Source: Flavobacteriales bacterium (lineage in GTDB: Bacteria; Bacteroidota; Bacteroidia; Flavobacteriales_D; Crocinitomicaceae). From it: 7,467 nt of DNA. Location of the stretch: assembly GCA_009926905.1 (NCBI GenBank), contig RFNX01000352.1, forward strand, positions 1 to 7,467, in the 5' to 3' direction. Both the position numbers and the translations under genes were made by a program. Numbering within the stretch: position 1 is the stretch's first letter; the number at the start of each line of letters is the position of its first letter. Below the pieces are notes generated by a model. It did no database searches, was not told the origin of the DNA, and saw nothing but the letters and a program-made list of their open reading frames with translations. Positions 1 through 4,459 of the stretch are shown piece after piece.

Positions 1-1
1 A

Positions 2-85
2 ATTTCATTTAATAATTTTTTTGCCAAAATTAACAATAAATTAGGAGCTTTAGAAATAAGCAGATTTGTTTCTGTAGTAAAATAA
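2..85 (+). CDS. Possible 3' end of a protein-coding gene (partial)
   Basis: A reading frame is open from the left edge of the window to a TAA at 83-85, giving 27 codons. The residues look protein-like, with the segment AKINNKLGALEISRFVSVVK at the C-terminus, but I do not recognise a family. If real, the gene converges on rpoD and its last codons lie inside the T-tract of the rpoD terminator. An alternative is that this stretch is the 5' leader of a - strand gene starting at the ATG at 8-6; see the finding on attenuator-like structure. A 27-codon open frame is not rare by chance even in AT-rich DNA, so confidence is low. Confidence 0.3.
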   Translation: MSFNNFFAKINNKLGALEISRFVSVVK

Positions 86-120
86 AAAAGTCGAGAAATG
101 AATGCAATCACTCCTCGACT
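79..120 (-). terminator. Intrinsic terminator downstream of rpoD
   Basis: Read on the - strand, AGTCGAG (120-114) pairs perfectly with CTCGACT (95-89). Between them a second short helix, GAGTG with CATTC, closes a 4-base loop. The 3' arm runs straight into a T-rich tract, TTTTTATTTT, at 88-79. This is the standard form of a rho-independent terminator and lies about 60 bases past the rpoD stop codon. On the + strand there is no T-tract after the hairpin, so it is directional. It may instead be the terminator element of an attenuator. Confidence 0.65.
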
Positions 121-128
121 CAAATTAC

Positions 129-180
129 CAAAGTCGGCCAACATGTGGTGTGGTGGTGGTGGTAATGCCGACCAACTTTG
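129..180 (-). repeat. Inverted repeat with an ACC-triplet loop, 3' of rpoD
   Basis: On the - strand GTCGGC (172-167) pairs with GCCGAC (138-133). An outer CAAA/TTTG pair (180-177 with 132-129) adds to the helix across a 4-base bulge. The loop contains a run of ACC triplets at about 163-146, which appears as GGT repeats on the + strand. The segment is much more GC-rich than its surroundings. It sits between the rpoD stop and the T-tailed hairpin. Its 3' arm could alternatively pair with the 5' arm of that hairpin, through CGACT (136-132) and AGTCG (120-116). Confidence 0.55.
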
Positions 181-182
181 AC

Positions 183-1052
183 TTATCCTAAATATCCTCT
201 TAAATTTCTATTTTTAGAAGTATGTTTTAATCTACGAATTGCTTTTTCTTTTATTTGTCTTACTCTTTCACGTGTCAAATCAAATTTATCTCCAATTTCT
301 TCTAACGACATTGGCATTTTACCATCTAAGCCATAAAACATTGAAACCACGTCACTTTCTCTTTGTGTCAGTGTTCTCAGAGAACTTCTTATATCTCTTC
401 TCAAAGAATCTAAAACTAAACTTGCTTCTGGGCTTGGCAATGAATCACCTGACATCACTTCGTACATACTCGAAGAAGATTCGTCTCCTTCAATCATTGG
501 CGCATCCATTGAAATATGTCTACCATTTTGGGCTAGTGATTGTTTCACCTCTTCAGTAGAAACATCTAGAAATTCAGCCAATTCATCTGCAGAAGGTGGA
601 CGTTCAAATTTTTGTTCCAATTCAGAAAAAGCTCTATTTATTTTGTTAATGTTTCCAATCTTATTCAAAGGTAATCGAACGATACGTGCTTGCTCAGCCA
701 ATGCTTGTAAAATAGACTGACGGATCCACCAAACAGCGTAAGAGATGAATTTAAAACCTCTCGTTTCATCAAACCGTTCAGCTGCTTTTATTAATCCTAA
801 ATTTCCTTCATTGATTAAATCCGGTAAAGCCAAACCTTGATTTTGATACTGTTTTGAAACTGAAACAACGAATCGCAAATTAGCTTTTGTTAAACGCTCT
901 AAAGCCAAACGATCACCATTTCTAATCCTTCTTGCTAACTCCACTTCTTCCTCTGCTGAAATCAAATCAACTCTTCCAATTTCTTGCAAGTATTTATCAA
1001 GGGAAGCAGTTTCCCTGTTTGTGACTTGTTTCGCGATCTTCAATTGTCTCAT
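183..1052 (-). CDS. rpoD: Primary RNA polymerase sigma factor, Bacteroidota RpoD/SigA type
   Basis: This is the housekeeping sigma-70 factor that directs RNA polymerase to most promoters. Region 1.2 is at about residues 15-43. Region 2 contains DLINEGNLGLIKAAERFD (78-95, core binding) and GFKFISYAVWWIRQS (99-113, melting and -7 recognition). Region 3 is at about 122-196. Region 4 ends in the helix-turn-helix SLEEIGDKFDLTRERVRQIK (249-268). At 289 residues it is a normal length for this phylum, which lacks region 1.1; the C-terminus NLRGYLG is also typical. The ATG start places region 1.2 about 15 residues in, as expected. It is the last gene of a - strand run, 179 bp after the hydrolase stop, so it probably has its own promoter in that gap. 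I could not identify a clean TTG/TAnnTTTG pair there. The group 1 assignment rests on strong motif conservation. Confidence 0.96.
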   Translation of the reverse strand: MRQLKIAKQVTNRETASLDKYLQEIGRVDLISAEEEVELARRIRNGDRLALERLTKANLRFVVSVSKQYQNQGLALPDLINEGNLGLIKAAERFDETRGFKFISYAVWWIRQSILQALAEQARIVRLPLNKIGNINKINRAFSELEQKFERPPSADELAEFLDVSTEEVKQSLAQNGRHISMDAPMIEGDESSSSMYEVMSGDSLPSPEASLVLDSLRRDIRSSLRTLTQRESDVVSMFYGLDGKMPMSLEEIGDKFDLTRERVRQIKEKAIRRLKHTSKNRNLRGYLG

Positions 1053-1128
1053 GACAAACAGAATTTTAGAATTAATAATTAACTATTTCAGCATCAGTTG
1101 CTAACTATAAGACGATGATTTTTGAGAA

Positions 1129-1170
1129 AACTTTAAGTTAATGTTCAAAACGTACTTTTGAATGAACATT
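1129..1170. repeat. Nested dyad symmetries upstream of rpoD
   Basis: AATGTTCA (1140-1147) is mirrored by TGAACATT (1163-1170). Inside it, TTCAAAA (1144-1150) is mirrored by TTTTGAA (1156-1162) around CGTAC. A third dyad, AACTTTAAGTT, abuts at 1129-1139. The cluster lies 77-118 bp before the rpoD ATG. On the - strand no T-tract follows closely, so a terminator for the upstream hydrolase is unlikely. A protein-binding site in the rpoD promoter region is possible but unproven. Confidence 0.4.
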
Positions 1171-1231
1171 TACTGGATAAGAATGAATATTTATCTATTA
1201 TTCAATTTACATTAAACATTTTTATTGCAGT

Positions 1232-1993
1232 TTAACGAATGCAAAAACCAAGTACACTATCAAAGAAATCTTCCGGTGCTTCGGCGTGAACCCAATGCCC
1301 TGAATTTTCTACTGTTTCAAATTGGCTATCAGGAAAATATGTTTCGATTTCAGGAATGTCAGCATCTTCAATATAATTCGATAGAGAACCACGAATAAAT
1401 AAGGTTGGAACCATAACTTCCTTGAAAGGAAGCGCTTTAAGTATCTCATTCATTTCACGTTCAAGAACAGAGAAATTCACTCTCCAAGCCAATTGACCCT
1501 TATCTTTCCAATAGAGATTTTTTAATAAAAATTGACGAACCCCATTTGAGTCAATGAATTGCATCAAAATTTTCTCTGCTTCACTTCTTGCAGACACTTT
1601 TGTCAAATCAATTTCCTTGAATGAATCTAAAATGTGTTGATGGTGTAATGGATAAGATTTAACTCCCATATCAACGACTACCATTTTTTCTATAATTTCT
1701 TGAAACTGCTGGGAAAATAGCATGGCAACCTTTCCTCCCATTGAATGACCAACTAAAATACATTTTGAAATTTCAAGGTCATCTAAAAATTCTTTTAAGT
1801 CATCCACCATTAGCTGATAAGAAAATTCATCTGACCAAGGTGAATAGCCATGATTTCTTAAATCGACCGTAATAACTCGAAAATAGGATGAAAATTTTTT
1901 GGCGTGTGTGACCCAATTGTCTGAAAAACCAAATAATCCGTGAAGAATTACCAATGGTTTTCCTTCGCCAAATTCTTTGAAAGCAAGTTTCAT
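1232..1993 (-). CDS. Alpha/beta-fold hydrolase, YbfF/ABHD11-like esterase
   Basis: A single-domain serine hydrolase of 253 residues, likely a cytoplasmic esterase because no signal peptide is seen. The oxyanion-hole motif LHGLFG is at residues 18-23. VDLRNHGYS (43-51) is the conserved strand-turn of the YbfF/ABHD11 group. The nucleophile elbow GHSMGG places Ser84, and the catalytic His233 lies in ENSGHWVHAEAP. The strand-7 motif reads RGSLSNYI, with no Asp at the usual position, so the acid is more likely Asp108 after the MVVVD strand, as I infer for this subgroup. The substrate cannot be told from sequence. Its ATG follows the TAA of the lipoprotein gene with no gap (TAAATG), which points to co-transcription and probable translational coupling. 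No terminator is visible after its stop. Confidence 0.88.
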   Translation of the reverse strand: MKLAFKEFGEGKPLVILHGLFGFSDNWVTHAKKFSSYFRVITVDLRNHGYSPWSDEFSYQLMVDDLKEFLDDLEISKCILVGHSMGGKVAMLFSQQFQEIIEKMVVVDMGVKSYPLHHQHILDSFKEIDLTKVSARSEAEKILMQFIDSNGVRQFLLKNLYWKDKGQLAWRVNFSVLEREMNEILKALPFKEVMVPTLFIRGSLSNYIEDADIPEIETYFPDSQFETVENSGHWVHAEAPEDFFDSVLGFCIR

Positions 1994-2461
1994 TTACTGG
2001 ATTACTAAAGAAGAAAGAATTTCCAATAAGTTTGGTAGTTCAAAATTACTTTCTGAGACGTTTACTTTAGATGTTTCTTCAGATTTTGTTTCTTTCGAAT
2101 CTATATACGAACTTCCAATTACATTTACGGAAAACTGACCTTTATTTAACTTCTGAATTTTTGAAACAATCGATGATTGTGAAATTAATTTGTTGTCGAA
2201 TGAAATCTTTAACGTTTGAGTTTTATTTCCTTCTACAAAATCAACTTCAACTCTACTAACAGCACCTGTGTTTTTTAATTCTTTACGAATGGAGCCACCG
2301 CAACCCATTGCACAAACCATTCCTTCTACTTCAACAACCATAGTTTCATTGGAAACAGCTGTTTTATGATTCTGTGAACTTGTGGACTTATTGGGAGTTT
2401 TAGTTGAATCTGCACAAGCAAAAAGACTTAAAACCAAGGAAAACATTAAAACTTTATTCAT
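1994..2461 (-). CDS. Lipoprotein with a heavy-metal-associated (HMA) domain
   Basis: The product is a 155-residue predicted lipoprotein. The N-terminus MNKVLMFSLVLSLFAC is a signal peptide with a lipobox, so cleavage and lipidation at Cys16 are expected. A Ser/Thr/Lys-rich linker (17-38) leads to an HMA fold at about 40-115. Its metal loop reads GMVCAMGC, with Cys50 and Cys54 in a CxxxC arrangement instead of the classical CxxC. This variant is familiar in Bacteroidota HMA proteins. The tail (120-155) is rich in Ser, Glu and Lys and then hydrophobic, with no recognised domain. It probably binds soft metal ions at the membrane or in the periplasm, but no P-type ATPase, CopZ or efflux gene lies in the window to confirm this. 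It leads the unit with the hydrolase. A TAATTTTG box lies 17 bp upstream of the ATG. Confidence 0.8.
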   Translation of the reverse strand: MNKVLMFSLVLSLFACADSTKTPNKSTSSQNHKTAVSNETMVVEVEGMVCAMGCGGSIRKELKNTGAVSRVEVDFVEGNKTQTLKISFDNKLISQSSIVSKIQKLNKGQFSVNVIGSSYIDSKETKSEETSKVNVSESNFELPNLLEILSSLVIQ

Positions 2462-2477
2462 GACAAAATGTTTGAAG

Positions 2478-2485
2478 CAAAATTA
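2478..2485 (-). promoter_or_regulatory. Candidate -7 box for the HMA lipoprotein-hydrolase unit
   Basis: TAATTTTG on the - strand (2485-2478) matches the Bacteroidota -7 consensus TAnnTTTG at every fixed position. It would give a leader of roughly 10-12 bases before the ATG at 2461-2459. No TTG is seen at the expected 17-23 bp upstream, so this is only a weak candidate. Confidence 0.3.
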
Positions 2486-2540
2486 ACTTTTTTAAAGTAC
2501 ATAAAGGTTAAACTATATTAAATTTACAAAAAAAATCAAT

Positions 2541-2712
2541 TTGATTAAGTTGATTGTTAACTCTTTTGTTTTAACGTTAATTTCAATGAAAATAATTTCA
2601 TGCAGTAAATACGAAGATGTGACCACGATTTTCCTTTCTTTCAAAAGAAGACCGTTTATCTGGTGATTGGAAATTATCTAATACAACAATTCAAACTTTC
2701 AAAGTTATTTAA
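2541..2712 (+). pseudogene. Decayed paralogue of the downstream SCSKY lipoprotein gene
   Basis: This is a remnant of the same kind of gene as the intact one at 2811-3260. In one frame, from TTG at 2541, it reads a signal peptide with hydrophobic core LIVNSFVLTLI, then SCSKYED. Skipping the extra T at 2620 restores a DGP motif and continues PRFSFLSKEDRLSGDWKL up to a TAA at 2710-2712. The intact paralogue reads SCSKYSDGPSISLISRKTRL and KDW at the same places. The remnant is about 57 codons against 149, so most of the C-terminal domain is missing. The upstream DNA (from TTAAATTT to AAATCAAT, about 2518-2540) also matches the paralogue's promoter and leader. There the box has become TAAATTTA and the ATG appears to have become TTG. 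It has its own terminator-like hairpin at 2740-2768. Confidence 0.7.
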
Positions 2713-2739
2713 CGAACAAAACATAACTTTTTTAGGACA

Positions 2740-2768
2740 ATTCCGTATTTAGGAATGGCTTTTTTTTT
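2740..2768 (+). terminator. Terminator-like hairpin after the lipoprotein pseudogene
   Basis: ATTCC (2740-2744) pairs with GGAAT (2752-2756) around a 7-base loop, and after GGC there is a run of nine T at 2760-2768. The stem is short, so strength may be modest. It probably ended the transcript of the now-decayed lipoprotein gene. The end of its T-run also supplies the TTTG of the next promoter. Confidence 0.5.
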
Positions 2769-2795
2769 GTCATAATAAAATTTGTGTTAAATTTG
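2766..2795 (+). promoter_or_regulatory. Promoter of the small lipoprotein gene
   Basis: TTTG (2766-2769) is followed after 18 bp by TAAATTTG (2788-2795), a full match to the Bacteroidota -33/-7 pattern TTG-N17-23-TAnnTTTG. Transcription would start near 2800, about 10 bases before the ATG at 2811. This argues against using the in-frame GTG at 2784, which would lie upstream of the transcription start. Confidence 0.55.
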
Positions 2796-2810
2796 AAAAA
2801 AATCAATATC

Positions 2811-3260
2811 ATGAGATTTATAACTTTAAGTATTATTCTTGTTTCGTTAACTGTATTTCAATCTTGTAGTAAATATTCTGATGGGCCAAGTATTTCATTG
2901 ATTTCAAGAAAAACACGTTTGTGTAAAGATTGGTTGTTAGAAGAACAATTCAAAAACGAAACAAATGTGACAAATGATAAAATTGTTACAAAATTATCCA
3001 TAGACAAAGACGGTACCTATTCTATGTCCTCTTATTTAAATGCATTTGGACAACTTCAAGCTGAATACACCCATGGGAAATGGACTTTCGAAGATAACAA
3101 AGGTCAATTGTATTTTTATCAAATGGAAAATGGAGTTGAGCCAGAAGAAGACCCAACTCATGTTTATACAATTAAAGAATTAAGAAGTAAAAGTTTGAAA
3201 TTAGAGGAACGATTCAGTTCAATAAATCAAACAAATACCTATATTTTTTCTAAATATTAA
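2811..3260 (+). CDS. Small lipoprotein with SCSKYxDGP motif, lipocalin-like
   Basis: The product is a 149-residue predicted lipoprotein of unknown function. From the ATG, MRFITLSIILVSLTVFQSC is a signal peptide with Cys19 as the lipidation site. SKYSDGPSISLISRKTRLCKDW follows, a stretch that recurs in Bacteroidota surface or outer-membrane lipoproteins annotated as lipocalin-like. The rest alternates short strands such as KLSIDKDGTYSM, HGKWTFED and THVYTIKEL, in keeping with a small beta-barrel or sandwich, but no ligand site can be named. I chose ATG 2811 over GTG 2784 (9 residues longer) because the promoter box overlaps the longer version and the ATG gives a compact signal peptide. It is a single-gene unit with its own promoter and terminator, directly downstream of a decayed paralogue. 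The domain assignment is a family resemblance only. Confidence 0.75.
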   Translation: MRFITLSIILVSLTVFQSCSKYSDGPSISLISRKTRLCKDWLLEEQFKNETNVTNDKIVTKLSIDKDGTYSMSSYLNAFGQLQAEYTHGKWTFEDNKGQLYFYQMENGVEPEEDPTHVYTIKELRSKSLKLEERFSSINQTNTYIFSKY

Positions 3261-3277
3261 GCATTGTTTTATTTCAT

Positions 3278-3316
3278 AAAAAAGAGGAGTGTTATGATGT
3301 AACACTCCTCTTTTTT
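3278..3316. terminator. Strong bidirectional terminator between convergent genes
   Basis: GAGGAGTGTTA (3284-3294) pairs perfectly with TAACACTCCTC (3300-3310) around the loop TGATG. The stem is flanked by six A (3278-3283) and nine T (3311-3319), so both strands have a stem followed by a T-tract. It lies between the stops of the lipoprotein gene (+) and the dioxygenase gene (-) and should end both transcripts. Confidence 0.9.
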
Positions 3317-3332
3317 TTTGTATTTAATTTTA

Positions 3333-3857
3333 CTAAACGAAACGCTCGTCAGACTCCATCACATGATTGCAATTTTTACATGTTCTCATTTCTTCTGAAC
3401 CATAAAACTCTTTGAATCTTGGAATAAAGTCTTTTTCAATGTTTTCCAAATGGAAACGGTATTCTTTTAAGGGAGTATTGCATTTTTCACAAAACCACAT
3501 CAAACCGTCAATTAAATCAGTTCCTTTTCGCACTTTTTCAATAACTAGTCCAACTGTGTTTTCTCCACGAATGGGCGAATGTGGAGTATTAGCAGGTAAT
3601 AAAAACATTTCTCCTTCTTTAATCTGAACGTCTTTAGCCTCTCCATTCAATTGAACTCGTACTGTTACATCCCCTTCAATTTGGTAAAACAATTCTTCGC
3701 TTTCGTTAAAGTGATAATCTTTTCGAGCATTTGGACCTCCTACAATCATTACAATAAAATCACCAGCTTCTTTGTATAAATTTTTGTTCCCAACAGGGGG
3801 TTTCAATAGATCTCGATTTTCATCAATCCATTTTTGTAAATTAAAGGGCATCAGCAT
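3333..3857 (-). CDS. nbaC: 3-hydroxyanthranilate 3,4-dioxygenase (EC 1.13.11.6)
   Basis: This cytoplasmic cupin opens the ring of 3-hydroxyanthranilate with O2 to give 2-amino-3-carboxymuconate semialdehyde, the precursor of quinolinate in the kynurenine route to NAD. The Fe(II) ligands are His49, Glu55 (DYHFNESEELFYQ) and His93 (PANTPHSPIR). Arg45 and Arg97 match the arginines that contact substrate in the Cupriavidus metallidurans enzyme. A second, rubredoxin-like metal site is complete: Cys123-x-x-Cys126 and Cys160-x-x-Cys163. This site marks the bacterial type. The length of 174 residues is normal. Two starts are possible, ATG at 3857 or ATG two codons later at 3851; both keep the fold intact. 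No other kynurenine-pathway gene is in the window. It is transcribed alone, with a strong terminator after it. Confidence 0.95.
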   Translation of the reverse strand: MLMPFNLQKWIDENRDLLKPPVGNKNLYKEAGDFIVMIVGGPNARKDYHFNESEELFYQIEGDVTVRVQLNGEAKDVQIKEGEMFLLPANTPHSPIRGENTVGLVIEKVRKGTDLIDGLMWFCEKCNTPLKEYRFHLENIEKDFIPRFKEFYGSEEMRTCKNCNHVMESDERFV

Positions 3858-4046
3858 AAGTTCTAGTTTTTATCAATAAAGTTAAGAATAAACTATTTTG
3901 TTTAAACTTTTAATAAATAGAAATTTGAAATGAACTTCTTTTTAATCGTTGCCCACAAAAATCTAGCAATAAAAAAAGAGTCTATATTTTCAAACAAAAT
4001 CTAAAAAAACTTAGTTTGATATAATTAATACCGACGAACGCTCAAA
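3858..4046. other. Intergenic region upstream of the dioxygenase, no gene seen
   Basis: This is very AT-rich DNA between the dioxygenase start and the toxin remnant. It must carry the dioxygenase promoter, but no TAnnTTTG box with a TTG at the right distance was seen on the - strand. A 24-codon frame from the ATG at 3930 on the + strand has no family resemblance. No antitoxin-like sequence was recognised. The segment TTAGTTTGATATAATTAATACC-like DNA at 4011-4032 resembles, in inverted form, the repeat at 4101-4117. Confidence 0.5.
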
Positions 4047-4084
4047 ATGTCATATTTAAAATTCAAATTAATTTTATCAAACCG

Positions 4085-4142
4085 TTTCCGCCTTGGCGTA
4101 GGTATTATACCAAACAAGTTTTTATTTCTACCGCGGCGGAGA
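4085..4142. repeat. GC-rich imperfect inverted repeat
   Basis: TCCGCC (4087-4092) is mirrored by GGCGGA (4135-4140). The match extends imperfectly, because TTTCCGCC-TTG-GCG-TAGG resembles the reverse complement of CTACCGCGGCGGAGA with a small indel. The left arm also contains the palindrome CGCCTTGGCG (4089-4098). These are the most GC-rich bases in an AT-rich gap and lie within the disrupted N-terminal part of the toxin remnant. A small non-autonomous insertion element is possible; no target-site duplication was identified. Confidence 0.4.
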
Positions 4143-4166
4143 CAATGTTATTGTTAATTGGTATAA
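4105..4166. repeat. Inverted repeat TTATACCAA / TTGGTATAA
   Basis: TTATACCAA (4105-4113) and TTGGTATAA (4158-4166) are perfect 9-base inverted arms, 44 bases apart. The similarity continues outward with one indel, GTATTATACCAA against GTATTTATACCAA. The left arm overlaps the small palindrome GGTATTATACC (4101-4111). A diverged third copy is at 4011-4032. The arms interleave with the GC-rich repeat, so the two cannot form simple nested hairpins together. Confidence 0.45.
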
Positions 4167-4331
4167 ATACATGAAATCTTTGGCTAAAAATCCATTCTTT
4201 CAAATTCGTTACGATTCTATTCGCTGTTTACCTTTAAAAAAAACCCGTATATGATTCATTTTACGGTTGATGAAAAATTAAACGCTGTTTACATTCATTC
4301 CGTTTTAAACACGGCAAGAGATTGGATTTAA

Positions 4332-4459
4332 TAAACTAGATTTTTAAATTAAACGATAAATGGCTGCCTCATCCGTCTTTGGCTTCTATCTTTTTCTTTC
4401 AACGCACAAGGCTAAACACAAAAAAGGATATCCACCGACGCCAGGGCAGGAATCATAGA
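4332..4459. other. Gap between toxin remnant and LolA-like gene, no gene recognised
   Basis: This is 128 bases of non-coding DNA that becomes unusually GC-rich towards 4430-4450 (CCACCGACGCCAGGGCAGG). The + strand frame through it is open but runs on into the antisense of the LolA-like gene and has no recognisable domain. On the - strand it is the 3' flank of the ABC cluster. The palindrome GGATATCC (4427-4434) is followed by TTTTTT on that strand, but there is no loop, so it is not a convincing terminator. Confidence 0.4.

Larger units (their letters stand above)
4047..4331 (+). pseudogene. Remnant of a type II RelE/ParE-family toxin gene
   Basis: Two adjoining frames together read as the C-terminal half of a RelE/ParE-superfamily toxin of the kind common in Bacteroidota. 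From 4171 one frame gives MKSLAKNPFFQIRYDSIRCL followed by PLKK. It then shifts at an 8-A run (4236-4243). The next frame gives PYMIHFTVDEKLNAVYIHSV and LNTARDWI, with TAA at 4329-4331. One extra A would restore KKNPYMIHF, matching the usual LPLKKFPYMIHF. The NPFFQIRYD-IRCLPLKK core is diagnostic. Upstream the coding sense is poor. From the ATG at 4047 to the stop is exactly 95 codons, the normal toxin length, but the middle is out of frame and overlaps GC-rich inverted repeats. QVFISTAAE and IVNWYKY may be N-terminal fragments. No antitoxin partner is visible. The 4047 boundary is uncertain; the part from 4171 is the firm part. Confidence 0.7.

Noticed and set aside
1..144. - strand frame open from an ATG at 144-142 to the left edge (48 codons), preceded by PPPPHH codons
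   Set aside because: It runs through the terminator hairpin and its T-tract and looks like low-complexity hydrophobic sequence; it is better explained as a shadow of the + strand frame or of the structured RNA segment.
239..559. + strand frame of 106 codons opposite rpoD
   Set aside because: It lies entirely antisense to the strongly conserved sigma factor and is Phe/Leu-rich, the usual shadow of an AT-rich gene.
1147..1155. TACGTTTT on the - strand as the rpoD -7 box
   Set aside because: It misses the final G of TAnnTTTG and has no TTG at a suitable distance upstream.
1140..1170. Nested dyads as an intrinsic terminator for the hydrolase gene
   Set aside because: No T-tract follows the hairpin on the - strand and the stems are AT-rich, so a terminator is unlikely.
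2784..2810. Nine-codon N-terminal extension of the lipoprotein from GTG
   Set aside because: It overlaps a full promoter match and would lie upstream of the likely transcription start.
4047..4157. A 36-codon frame starting MSYLKFKLILS as a separate small protein
   Set aside because: Its later residues (LPRRRQCYC) have no protein-like character and it occupies the damaged N-terminal part of the toxin remnant.
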